Shown: positions 1 to 11,006 of the stretch, one piece after another
Position numbering within the stretch: the stretch's first letter is position 1
Layout: the number at the start of each line of letters is the position of its first letter
DNA from: Atrina japonica
Taxonomy: Eukaryota; Mollusca; Bivalvia; Pterioida; Pinnidae
Direction of reading: 5' to 3'
NCBI GenBank assembly: GCA_030159075.1
Contig: BROG01000249.1
Span: forward strand, 775,001-839,000
Length of the DNA stretch: 64,000 nucleotides
Notes under the pieces: model-generated
Told to the model about the DNA's origin: nothing
Database searches by the model: none
Seen by the model: the letters and a program-made list of their open reading frames with translations, nothing else
Made by a program: the position numbers and the translations under genes

Positions 1-3000
1 ATCTTGTAAACTAGAGTCTATACCATCTGTACAAGATCTTGTAAACTAGAGTCTATACCACCTGTACAAGATCTTGTAGAGTCTATACCATCTGTACAAG
101 ATCTTGTAAACTAGAGTCTATACCATCTGTACAAGATCTTGTAAACTAGAGTCCATCATCTGTACAAGATCTTAAGAGTCTATACAATCCATACAATATC
201 TTGTAAACTAGAGTCCATACCACCTGTACAAGATCTTGTAAACTAGAGTCTATACAATCCATACAAGATCTTGTGAACTAGAGTCCATACCATCTGTACA
301 AGATCTTGTGAACTAGAGTCTATACCATCTGTACAAGATCTTGTAAACTAGAGTCTATACCATCTGTACAAGATCTTGTAAACTAGAGTCCATACCATCT
401 GTACAAGATCTTGTGAACTAGAGTCTATACAATCCATACAATATCTTGTAAACTAGAGTCCATACCACCTGTACAAGATCTTGTAAACTAGAGTCTATAC
501 AATCCATACAAGATCTTGTGAACAGAGTCCATACCATCTGTACAAGATCTTGTGAACTAGAGTCTATACAATCCATACAAGTTCTTGTAAACTAGATCTA
601 TACAATCCATACGATCTTGTAAACTAGAGTCTATACCACCTGTACAAGATCTTGTAAACTAAGTCTATACCATCTGTACAAGATCTTGTAAACTAGAGTC
701 TATACCATCTGTACAAGATCTTGTAAACTAAGTCCATACCATCTGTACAAATCTTGTGAACTAGAGTCTATACAATCCATCTGTAAACTAGAGTCCATAC
801 CACCTGTACAAGACTTGTAAAGAGTCTATACAATCCATAAAAGATCTTGTACAGAGTTTATACCTCTGTACAAGATCTTGTGAACTAGAGTCTATACCAT
901 CTGTACAAGATCTTGTAAACTAGAGTCTATACCATCTGTACAAGATCTTGTTGTCCATAACTGTACAAGATCTTGTGAACTCTATACAATCCATACAATA
1001 TCTTGTAAACTAGAGTCCATACCACCTGTACAAGATCTTGTAAACTAGAGTCTATACAATCCATACAAGATCTTGTGAACTAAGTCCATACCATCTGTAC
1101 AAGATCTTGTGAACTAGAGTCTATACAAGTTCTTGTCTAGAGTCTATACAATCCATACAAGATCTTGTAAACTAGAGTCCATACCAGCTGTACAATATCT
1201 TGTGAACTAAGCCCATACCATCTGTACTTGTAAACTAGAGTCCTACCATCTGTACAAGATCTTGTGAACTAAGTCCATACCACCTGTACAAGAACTTACT
1301 AGAGTCCATACCATCTGTACAAGATCTTGTAAACTAGAGTCCATACCATCTGTACAGAGTCTTGTGAACTAGAGTCCATACCACCTGTACAAGATCTTGT
1401 GAACTAGACCATACCACCTGTACAAGTCTTGTGAACTAGAGTATACCATCTGTACAATATCTTGTAAACTAGAGTCCATACCATCTGTACAAGATCTTGT
1501 AAACTGACCATCTGTACAAGATCTTGTAAACTAGAGTCCATACCATACAAGATCTTGTAAACTAAGACCATCTCATCCAATGAAGTCCTTTATAACAGAT
1601 CTTGTGACCTGTCTATACAATCCATACAAGATATTGTGAACTAGAATCTATACCATCTGTACAAGATCTTGTGAACTAGAGTCTATACTCCATACAAGAT
1701 CTTGTAAACTAGAGTCTATCCATCTGTACAAGATCTGTAAAACTAGAGTCTATATCATCTGTACAAGAACTTGTGAACTAGTCTATACAATCCATACAAG
1801 ATCTTGTAAACTAGAGTCTACCATCTACAAATCCTTGTAACAGAGTCCATCATCTGTACAAACTAAACTAGAGTCATATACAAGATCTTGTGAACTAGAG
1901 TACAATCCATACAAGATCTTGTAAACTAGAGTATATACCATTTGTACAAGATCTTGTAAACTAGAGTCTATCTTGTACAAGATCTTGTAAACTAGAGTCT
2001 ATACCATCTGTACAAGATCTTGTAAACTAGAGTCTATACCACCTGTACAAGATCTTGTAAACTAGAGTACAAGATCTTGTGAACTAGAGTCCATACCATC
2101 TGTACAAGATCTTGTGAACTAGAGTCTATACCATCCAAGATCTTGTAAACTAGAGTCTATACCATCTGTACAAGATCTTGTAAACTAGAGTCCATACCAT
2201 CTGTACAAGATCTTGTGAACTAGAGTCTATACAATCCATACAATATCTTGTAAACTAGAGTCATACCACCTGTACAAGAACTTGTAAAGAGAGTCTATAC
2301 AATCCATACAAGATCTGTGAACTAGAGTCCATACCATCTGTACAAGATCTTGTGAACTAGAGTCTATACAATCCATACAAGTTCTTGTAAACTAGAGTCT
2401 ATACAATCCATACAAGATCTTGTAAACTAGAGTCTATACCACCTGTACAAGATCTTGTAAACTAGAGTCTATACCATCTGTACAAGATCTTGTAAACAGA
2501 GTCTATACCATCTGTACAAGATCTTGTAAACTAGAGTCCATACCATCTGTACAAGATCTTGTAAACTAGAGTCTATACATCCATACCAATATCTTGTAAA
2601 CTAGAGTCCATCTGTACAAGATCTTGTAAACTAGAGTCCTATACCATCCATAAAAGATCTTGTGAACTAGAGTTTATACCATCTGTACAAGATCTTGTGA
2701 ACTAGAGTCTATACCATCTGTACAAGATCTTGTAAACTAGAGTCTATACCATCTGTACAAGATCTTGTAAACTAGAGTCCATACCATCTGTACAAGATCT
2801 TGTGAACTAGAGTCTATACAATCCATACAATATCTTGTAAACTAGAGTCCATACCACCTGTACAAGATCTTGTAAACTAGAGTCTATACAATCCATACAA
2901 GATCTTGTGAACTAGAGTCCATACCATCTGTACAAGATCTTGTGAACTAGAGTCTATACAATCCATACAAGTTCTTGTAAACTAGAGTCTATACAATCCA

Positions 3001-4755
3001 TACAAGATCTTGTAAACTAGAGTCTATACCAGCTGTACAATATCTTGTGAACTAGAGCCCATACCATCTGTACAAGATCTTGTAAACTAGAGTCCATACC
3101 ATCTGTACAAGATCTTGTGAACTAGAGTCCATACCACCTGTACAAGATCTTGTGAGAGTCCATACCATCTGTACAAGATCTTGTCTAGAGTCCAATACCA
3201 TCTGTACAAGATCTTGTGAACTAGAGTCCATACCACCTCAAGATCTTGTGAACTAGAGTCATACCATACAAGATCTTGTGAACTAGAGTCCATACCATCT
3301 GTACAATATCTTGTAAACTAGAGTCCATACCATCTGTACAAGATCTTGTAAACTAGAGTCTATACCATCTGTACAAGATCTTGTAAACTAGAGTCCATAC
3401 CATCTGTACAAGATCTTGTAAACTTAAGACCATCTCATCCAATGAAGTTCACTTTATAATCTCAGATCTTGTGAACTAGAGTCTATACAATCCATACAAG
3501 ATATTGTGAACTAGAATCTATACCATCTGTACAAGATCTTGTGAACTAGAGTCTATACAATCCATACAAGATCTTGTAAACTAGAGTCTATACCATCTGT
3601 ACAAGATCTTGTAAACTAGAGTCTATATCATCTGTACAAGATCTTGTGAACTAGTCTATACAATCCATACAAGATCTTGTAAACTAGAGTCTATACCATC
3701 TGTACAATATCCATAGAGTCCATACCATCTGTACAAGATCATGTAAACTAGAGTCCATACCATCTGTACAAGATCTTGTGAACTAGAGTCTATACAATCC
3801 ATACAAGATCTTGTAAACTAGAGTATATACCATTTGTACAAGATCTTGTAAACTAGAGTCTATACCACCTGTACAAGATCTTGTAAACTAGAGTCTATAC
3901 CATCTGTACAAGATCTTGTAAACTAGAGTCTATACCACCTGTACAAGATCTTGTAAACTAGAGTCTATACAATCCATACAAGATCTTGTGAACTAGAATC
4001 CATACCATCTGTACAAGATCTTGTAAACTAGAGTCTATACAATCCATACAAGGTCTTGTAAACTAGAGTCTATACAATCCATACAAGATCTTGTAAACTA
4101 GAGTCCATACCACCTGTACAAGATCTTGTGAACTAGAGTCCATACCACCTGTACAAGATCTTGTAAACTAGAGTCTATACAATCCATACAAGATCTTGTA
4201 AACTAGAGTCCATACCATCTGTACAAGATCTTGTGAACTAGAGTCCATACCACCTGTACAAGATCTTGTGAACTAGAGTCTATACAATCCATACAAGATC
4301 TTGTAAAGTAGAGTCCATACCATCTGTAGAAGATCTTGTAAACTAGAGTCCATACCATCTGTACAAGATCTTGTAAACTAGAGTCTATACCATCTGTACA
4401 AGATCTTGTAAACTAGAGTCCATACCATCTGTACAAGATCTTGTAAACTAGAGTCCATACCATCTGTACAAGATCTTGTGAACTAGAGTCCATACCACCT
4501 GTACAAGATCTTGTGAACTAGAGTCCATACCACCTGTACAAGATCTTGTGAACTAGAGTCCATACCATCTGTACAAGATCTTGTAAACTAGAGTCCATAC
4601 CATCTGTACAAGATCTTGTGAACTAGAGTCTATACAATCCATACAAGATCTTGTAAACTAGAGTTTATACCATCTGTACAAGATCTTGTAAACTAGAGTC
4701 CATACCATCTGTACAAGATCTTGTGAACTTAAGACCATCCCATCCATCCAAGATC
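1..4755. repeat. 35-bp satellite array with palindromic core
   Basis: About 130 tandem units of 35 bp fill this stretch and run off the left edge of the window. Each unit carries the perfect 12-bp palindrome acaagatcttgt, followed by aaactagagt or gaactagagt and a variable part (ctataccatctg, ccataccacctg or ctatacaatccat). Variants recur in a fixed order roughly every 590 bp, and a larger block of about 1.86 kb is repeated. Landmark variants at 1186, 1564, 1630 and 1931 recur at 3029, 3426, 3500 and 3823. The left block has many 1-12 base deletions that the right block lacks. The array lies in the second intron of the minus-strand cyclooxygenase gene. The short minus-strand ORF at 3087-3293 is a by-product of the repeat. 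Confidence 0.97.
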
Positions 4756-4849
4756 TTGAAAATTAGATTATGTGAGGACGACAGATTTTGCAACACTAAA
4801 ACTTTGGTATTTATAGTTTATACATATTTAAACCGCATTTCAACCAATC

Positions 4850-5083
4850 GAAGATCTTGTACATGAAACAACCAATCAAAAATCTTGTAAATGAATCCTC
4901 ACCCAACCAATCAAAAATCTTGTAAATGAAACCCCATCCCAACCAATCCAACATCTTGTAAATGAAACCAACCCAACCAATCCAAGATCATGTAAATGAA
5001 ACCTCATCCTAACCAAGAAAATATTTTGTAAATGAAACCCCATCCCAACCAATCCAAGATCTTGTAAATGAAACCCCATCCCA
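4850..5083. repeat. 36-bp satellite B, left block
   Basis: Tandem units of about 35-36 bp read aaccaatccaagatcttgta followed by aatgaaaccccatccc. They share the agatcttgta core with the adjoining 35-bp satellite but differ in the rest of the unit, so the two arrays look distantly related. The array stops abruptly at 5083 and resumes with the same unit phase at 6253. The separating stretch 4756-4849 shows no repeat structure apart from an isolated aagatcttgt. Confidence 0.9.
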
Positions 5084-6252
5084 GGGAATAAGGCTTACTG
5101 TTTTTATATAGTAGCCACCTGGGCTACTGAAGTTTAAAAACTGGTAGCCCAGATAGAAAGCCATTAGCTCAACTTTTGTTGAGGATGGTGAAAGCAGTCT
5201 GAATATGCTAGGGGATTTAGGGGCATGCCCCCTCCCAAAGAAAATTTTGAAACTTTTAAAGCTGAATACTGCATTTAAGAGGTCTTTTGATAGAAATAAA
5301 AAAAAAATTTTTTTAACTAAAATTATAAGTTTTGATAATTATGTTTTCTTAATTTGAAAAAACCACCACATTTTTTAAATTCTGAAGAGATTAAGAATCA
5401 AAAAGTTGCACCATGACGTTGTTCATCTGAACTGGCCGGACTAATATTTTCAGGTTTAACAAATGGAAATATTATTTTATAAAAAGACTGTTAATAATAA
5501 TAAAAAAAAAAACATGACAAAACAGAATAATTAATTTTTCATTTTATTAAATAAAAATCAACGAACTGACTGTTACTACCAGGCCTCAACAGTAACATTT
5601 TGAACAAAGTTCTACTGAAATTTTGTTTGGCCGCCATAAAAATCTAGTTGAACGCAAAGAAAAAACAATATTTTACTCAATTCTATAATTCATTAATTTA
5701 TTGTTATAATGATTGATACCTAATACATGTATAAACAATGTATGTTCATTGCTGTCTCTGAATGATGTTTGTACATTTAAATTGATTGTTAATGCATCAT
5801 CATTATTAATATTACAACTTTCATGCAATGATTAGTGTTTTCCTCATTTTAACTAATCCTGAAATTCAGTTCCATTCCGTGTCGGTTCTTTTCTTGCAAA
5901 CCCAACATCCATTTCCTGTCTCCATTAATTGCAAGTAACAGTAGTCAACACACGATGTGTTCTTTGACATTTTCGGCCACGAGGTAAAGACTAACGTGTT
6001 TAATTGTCAATAAAATAATTATTTTAGTTTCTAATTGGTTTTTAGAAATGGATTTTGAACTACAGATAATCGACTTTTATCTAAATTCTTTGCATGAAGA
6101 ATACTCTAACTGGTGTCTAGATACATGGCCAAGATTCTGGTATGATAATAAACTTTTAACACTCACCAACTGGACAACAATAATGGGTATTTTATGTTGC
6201 CTAGCACAACTTTTACTCGCATTGGCAACCGCTTTTCTTATACCCTGCACCC
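5084..6252. other. 1.17-kb insert inside satellite B
   Basis: Non-repetitive DNA splits satellite B. Both sides are bounded by the same 18 bases of satellite unit (aaatgaaaccccatccca at 5066-5083 and 6253-6270). This could be a target-site-like duplication, or simply one unit on each side. Near the left end there is a small hairpin (agtagcc / ggctact) and a 12-bp palindrome, ggggcatgcccc, at 5220-5231. The phrase gggatttaggggcatgccccctccc resembles a motif near 25095-25130 (gatttagaggaggcatgggg then gacgcaccccctccc), which suggests a shared interspersed element. The right end holds an open frame with a hydrophobic segment. I could not recognise a transposase. Confidence 0.6.
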
Positions 6253-6290
6253 AAATGAAACCCCATCCCAACCAATCCAAGATCTTGTAA
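6048..6290 (+). CDS. Unrecognised ORF with one membrane segment, possible exon
   Basis: The frame begins with an ATG 4 bases after a tttttag that resembles a splice acceptor. It reads through about 65 residues of ordinary composition before entering satellite B, where the remaining residues are repeat translation. The N-terminal half is polar and rich in Trp and Tyr (residues NWCLDTWPRFWYDN). It is followed by an N-glycosylation-type NWT and a hydrophobic stretch of about 20 residues starting IMGILCC. That would suit one transmembrane helix. I do not recognise the family. It is antisense to the cyclooxygenase gene and lies in its intron. It may be a captured exon fragment in the 1.17-kb insert, or chance. 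Confidence 0.2.
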   Translation: MDFELQIIDFYLNSLHEEYSNWCLDTWPRFWYDNKLLTLTNWTTIMGILCCLAQLLLALATAFLIPCTQMKPHPNQSKIL

Positions 6291-6425
6291 ATGAAACCCA
6301 CCCAACCAATCCAAGATCTTGTAAATGAAACCCCATCCTTACCAAGAAAATATTTTGTAAATGAAACCCCATCCCAACTAATCAAAAATGTTGTAAATGA
6401 AACCCCACCCATTTCAAGATATTGC
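6253..6425. repeat. 36-bp satellite B, right block
   Basis: About five units of the same repeat as 4850-5083 follow the insert, with the common phrase aatgaaaccccatcccaacc and the agatcttgtaaatg core. They degrade towards 6420. The 116-residue minus-strand frame across this block is repeat-derived. The stretch 6426-6736 shows no further structure. Confidence 0.9.
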
Positions 6426-6736
6426 ATCCCAGTAAAATTTATAATTATGTAGATTGATTCATTAAGGTATCTTGTTCATAATCAAAATCTACTGTATAAC
6501 ATTAGGCAAGCTTTAAACAATTTCGATACCATGTTTGAATTTGTTTACTGGTTCATTTCAGCATTTTGCCTTTCTTTATGTCCAACAAAAAGTTGTTAAT
6601 CTCAGAATTAAAAAATTTCATCTCCCATAACAACTTAATGCAAATTAAAGGGATGTATTTGAATATATGTAAGTCATTTTTACTCAGTTCTATATTTATA
6701 GAATTGTAATTTGATGTTGTATTTCTTCATACTTAC

Positions 6737-6850
6737 GATTTTCACAGTGTTTTCCATGGAAATCTATGTGTGTACAGTCACAGTAATAGTTGTCTCCCTT
6801 AGTCATACATACACCATCATTCTCACATGGATATGAACAACATGGATTAC
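6737..6850 (-). CDS. PTGS: Prostaglandin G/H synthase, EGF-domain exon
   Basis: This 114-nt internal exon encodes the EGF-like module that begins mature cyclooxygenases, the ER-lumenal haem enzymes that convert arachidonate to prostaglandin H2. On the minus strand an acceptor (ttgtttcaag) precedes it and a donor (gtaagtatg) follows it. Both ends are phase 1, as is usual for EGF module exons. The translation starts [15 protein letters not shown] and continues to YYCDCT and GKHCEN. All seven cysteines of the family are at the expected spacing: CC, C, C, CxC, C. In vertebrate enzymes six of them pair within the module and one bridges to the catalytic domain. Vertebrate PTGS1/2 have the same NPCCSxPC opening. 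The following exon, with the membrane-binding helices, is not in the window. Whether this is orthologous to PTGS1 or PTGS2 cannot be decided; invertebrate genes are usually separate duplications. Confidence 0.93.
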
Positions 6851-7027
6851 CTTGAAACAAAATGAAAATTACAGTATTAATTAAACATGAACAATGATTC
6901 AGATAAGCTGTGTATTTGCAAATTTTACTCATAAAAATAAATGGCAATGCAAGCAATTTATAATTCATGCATAAGATACCCATCTCAAGTCAAATCTCAT
7001 TATCTGAGAAGTTAAACACTCTTGACC

Positions 7028-7340
7028 AGGGGATGGGATCTCAATAATTTTCAAGATATTTGACTACTTTTGAGAGGGCAAGGCCCAGGATAACACCTAG
7101 GGATTTCTGTTTTTCACTAATTATTTTGTCTTGACATAAGAAATAAGAATAAATATGTGTTAGGGGTGGGAATATGAGTAGCTTTCAAGATATTTTACCA
7201 CTAGTGAGAAGGTGGGTGCCCAGGATGACCTCAAGGAATATCTGCTTTGCACTAACTGTTTTGGAATACAATAACAAATATGGTTAGGGGTTGAGGATAT
7301 GAATGGCTTTCAAGAGATATGATTACTTGTATGCAACATA
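7028..7340. repeat. Old 125-135 bp tandem duplication
   Basis: Two and a half diverged units start near 7028, 7164 and 7288. Shared phrases are 'ttcaagatat', a 'gcccaggat' segment and 'atatgtgttagggg' or 'atatggttagggg'. It is intronic and non-coding. Confidence 0.6.
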
Positions 7341-7439
7341 TCAATAATTCCCTGGATAATGTAATTTTCTAGGTATAATCAGAGAGAGAGAGGTTGTCAC
7401 AAAAATCATATGACCATAGCTGGTTTTCCAGACACCTTT

Positions 7440-7860
7440 GTGAACACCTAGCAAATACAGATCTAAAACAGACAATACTAACAAAATAATGAAATAAAAC
7501 AGACAGATACATGTACCTAGCAAATACAAAACTAAAACAAAACACTAACAAAATACAAATATAAAACAGACAACTAGCAAATACAGAACTAAAACAGACA
7601 ATACTAACAAAATAATGTAATAAAACAGACAGATACCTAGCAAATACAGAACTAAAACAAAACATTAACAAAATACAAATATAAAACAGACAACTAGCAA
7701 ATACAGAACTAAAACAGACACCAAGAAAATACAGAACTACATATAAAACACATCTAAACATGCTAAATAACAAAAGACTGATATAAAACAGACAGATACC
7801 TAATAAATACAGAGCTAAAACAGAAAAAAACAGACAAAAACAGATAAATATATAATATAG
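7440..7860. repeat. A-rich tandem repeat, ~58/62-bp alternating units
   Basis: Units opening with 'tagcaaatacagaactaaaa' alternate between a form containing 'caatactaacaaaataatg' and a form containing 'cactaacaaaatacaaat'. This gives a higher-order period of about 120 bp. The array decays on the right into aaaacagacaaaaacagata. Minus-strand frames here are low-complexity translations of the repeat. Confidence 0.85.
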
Positions 7861-8095
7861 AATTAAAACAGATTGATATATAATAGATATAGAATTAAAA
7901 CAGATTGATATATAATAGATATAGAATTAAAACAGATTGATATATAATAGATATAGAATTAAAACAGATTGATATATAACAGATATAGAATTAAAACAGA
8001 TTGATATATAATAGATATAGAATTAAAACAGATTGATATATAACAGATATAGAATTAAAACAGATTGATATATAATAGATATAGAATTAAAACTA
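7861..8095. repeat. 32-bp minisatellite
   Basis: Seven near-identical 32-bp units, each containing attgatatataatagatata and gaattaaaacag, differ mainly at one T/C site (aatag or aacag). The motif gaattaaaacag links it to the preceding A-rich array. A diverged tail with similar phrases (gaactaaaacag) continues to about 8300. Confidence 0.93.
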
Positions 8096-8339
8096 TTTAA
8101 ATATAATTAAAATGGTCAAATATCTAACAAATACTGAACTAAAACAGAATATCACTAATATAAAACAGTAAATATTAAAAAATACAGAACTAAAACAAAC
8201 AAAAATAATAATATAAAATAGGAAAAACAGTCAAATATCTAACAGAACTAAAACAGAAAAATAGGATATAGACATAGATACTTAAATGCAGATTTGAAAA
8301 AGAAAACACTAACAAATTTATATATAGTACAATTTTATA

Positions 8340-8412
8340 TGACCTAGTACTGAGAATTGAACCGAATACTTTCTGATTGCAAGATAAATGCTCTACGACA
8401 AGTTAGTTCTTA
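8340..8412 (-). repeat. tRNA-like fragment (Ala-type), probable SINE head
   Basis: On the minus strand the sequence has a D-arm-like cgtagagca, an anticodon-loop-like cttgcaatc (anticodon TGC) and a B-box-like ggttcaattctc, spaced as in a tRNA. The left half of the A box is degraded and no SINE body follows. I read it as a decayed tRNA-derived fragment, not a functional tRNA. Confidence 0.45.
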
Positions 8413-8432
8413 CATAATGGTGGACAGAAACA

Positions 8433-9471
8433 GTGCAACTTCCGAAAACGATCCTCGTTCGGACCGTTAATTTTGTCCGGTTTTTGGAGGGTTTGGTTTT
8501 TGGAAGTTGACCGAAAGTCAGTAATTATCCTTGTCAGTTCAGTTTTATACACTACTGTCCCTTCCGGCTTTTATATGTACTGTATACTTGACTTCTTACC
8601 TCATGTATCTTTTCGAAGTTTTTGTCAATTCATACTTTGTTAATCATTTGAATTTCATTATTTAGATGTAGTGTTTGTTGATTTAAAAGTTTTTATGACA
8701 TTTGACTGATGTACATTGTAAACACCAAATAATAAGCATGGTTGGTAGTGCTGTATGTTCTCGCTCTCCTCTTGAAAAATCTATATTTGACCTAGATTCT
8801 CATTACTTATGGGACACTTGTAAGTAAGTATTTTTCGGCATTTCCAAAAAATGTGTTGAAACTATATTGTTTGAAATTTAAATTCATCTTAAGATAATAA
8901 TTGATTTATCTTAATCAATATTAGCTGCCCATATTAACTGCTCAACAGCTTGGTAGATCTATAAATTGTTTTAATTCATCATGTACCAGAAAATTATTTC
9001 TATAATTATACATCGATAGGCATATGTTCGGAAATGAGAAGGGTGCTGTGCAGTTAAAAAAAAACCAAGGTACCTTTGTTTAATTCAGATAGAAATACTT
9101 TTTCAAATGTCCAGTTAATTACCTTTAATATCAACCGAAACATAGTACATTATACAAATGTCAAATGACCTAAGGCAAATTACTTGTGTACATGGGAATA
9201 TACAGTCGTGAAATCATGCACGTGTTAATGATCTCCGCAATGGTTGAACAGCGTAGTGAAGTCGCCACTGGTAAGGTCGGTATTCGGACGGAATTTTAAG
9301 TACATTAACATGATTTTGCTGTGAAAATTTGTCTGATGTTCGGAATTTAGAGGGATTGATTTTTAGAAGTTTTTTTTACTATAAAATAATAGAGGAAAAT
9401 CCAGACTTCGGCAACATGATCGGTATCAGGAAGTGATTGGTTTTAGATGGATCGGTTTCGGAAGTTGCAAT
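8433..9471. mobile_element. Nonautonomous DNA transposon with ~20-bp inverted ends
   Basis: The left end gtgcaacttccgaaaacgat and the right end atcggtttcggaagttgcaa are inverted copies of each other with about one mismatch over 20 bases. Further cggaagttg or ttggaagttg motifs lie just inside both ends. The roughly 1.04-kb interior is AT-rich with no transposase frame I can see. A clear target-site duplication is not visible, so the superfamily is open. It sits directly before the piggyBac-like element. Confidence 0.6.
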
Positions 9472-9544
9472 GTATATCATTTGGAAGAGAATCAGACTGA
9501 GATTAACCAACATTATAAATCAGAAGGGAAATGATGCCAGTTAA

Positions 9545-10603
9545 CCCTTATCCCACCAAACGCGTCAATATATGATTTTACAACACCCTCTGCCACTGCC
9601 AAACACGTCAATATACGATTTTTGTAAACCCACGCTCACTGCCAAGTACGTCAATATACGATTTCCAAGTACACTATAAATACTATCGGAATCCTATGTA
9701 AAAGAACATTGGTGAATATAAAAAGATACGGACACGTCATAGATAAGTCTTTAATCTGATTGGTTGACATACTTTTATCACTAAAAATAAAAACTGAATG
9801 ACTTAAATGACCATTTAAGTCTCACTTCCGAGAAAACGAAAGTATTACAAATAGCATCTGCATCGCTTTGTTCACTGTGCGATAATGGAATTTGGAGATA
9901 TATTTCAGTAGTTACAACTCGGAGGAGGAATACGATTTCCTCTGATTTGAAATACGAGACTTAGATGTAAATTCAACACAAATCTCAGAAAACTCCTATG
10001 GATAAATCACCAACCGATAGGATTATTCTGTGCATTGACCAGGACAACTAGACCAACATTGACTTGCTACCGGTAAACACTCAGTTCACTGCGACACCAG
10101 GACTTGCATGCTATGTACCTGGCAACAGTAATATTTTAGATTTTATTTATTGTTAAAAAAAAAATGTGGGAATCTTTTGTTTAGGAGACAAATCGCTGTC
10201 TCAAATTAAATTAATTTTGGCGAGCATCTAAAGCCACAATGTCGGACATCGGCCACGTCGGTTTCACTCATGCTGAGTCATGGAAAGCAACTACGGTCGC
10301 AGAAATTACAACTTTAACTGTTAAATAACAATGAATACCTGATTTAAAAGAAAATAAAACAATTCAAAAACATTAATTGCAATCATTTTTATTAATATTA
10401 TATATGGATATATGGGTCAGTTTACACAAATTATATATGGATATATGGGTCAGTTTACACAAATTGACACACAATTACAAGTTAACGTGACCAGTTAAAA
10501 TTGATAAAAATTCAGTTTTAATCTGGCAGTGGTGTGTATACATTGTAATACATATGCAACAGTGGCTGGCTGAGTCAGTTAATGTAATGTGGCGGGATAA
10601 GGG
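9545..10603. mobile_element. piggyBac-like nonautonomous element
   Basis: The element opens with ccctta tcccaccaaa and closes with tggcgggataaggg, so the inverted termini are CCCTTATCCCRCCA. It is flanked on both sides by TTAA (9541-9544 and 10604-10607). TTAA targets and CCC...GGG ends are the hallmark of piggyBac transposons. Three direct copies of cgtcaatatacgattt (or close variants) lie within 120 bp of the left end, as expected for transposase-binding repeats. The 1.06-kb interior has only short frames, so it must be mobilised in trans if at all. It is inserted in cyclooxygenase intron 1. Confidence 0.85.
10398..10463. repeat. 33-bp tandem duplication inside the piggyBac-like element
   Basis: Two perfect 33-bp copies lie back to back (10398-10430 and 10431-10463), each containing atatatgggtcagtttacac. 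This is a recent local duplication within the transposon. Confidence 0.95.
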
Positions 10604-11006
10604 TTAAAAGTATCAAAATATCATAAAGATATATGTTTGTATGAATCAGGCAAAATGTGTCATATATCCCAAAACGACTGTCACATCTACTGATTTATCA
10701 ACAACAACAATACATTAAATCCTCATCAATTATTCATAATGATTATTACTAAATTGTTCAACAGCATTCAGATGAAATAGAAGTTAATGATACTCCAAGT
10801 ACGTATGACCTTTATAAATACATAAAATCATAAAAAGTCATATCAGGGGAATTCCAATATAGTTGCTTGAAATGTTACAAATGAGATCAATCATTTGATT
10901 TGTCAACAACATCACATTAGGGTAGGGCAACTTATTACTGGGTTAGCTCCCTTTACAATGCTTCTAACAGTAAATCTTAGTATTAGCTTATGGTGATGAT
11001 ATAGAT

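Noticed and set aside
1..4755. CRISPR-like regular repeat spacing
   Set aside because: Units are directly contiguous with no unique spacers, and the setting is eukaryotic. It is a satellite.
5084..6252. Missing third exon of the cyclooxygenase
   Set aside because: No minus-strand frame with the Leu-Lys-Pro and Trp/Asn-Asn motifs of the membrane-binding domain, nor a suitable donor, was found.
6077..6427. 116-residue minus-strand ORF next to the EGF exon
   Set aside because: Half is satellite B translation, and it does not match the expected cyclooxygenase third exon.
7369..7773. 134-residue hydrophobic minus-strand ORF
   Set aside because: Cys/Phe/Ser-rich translation of the A-rich tandem array. 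No start context.
8340..8412. Functional tRNA-Ala gene
   Set aside because: The A box and acceptor stem are degraded, so it is better read as a SINE-type remnant.
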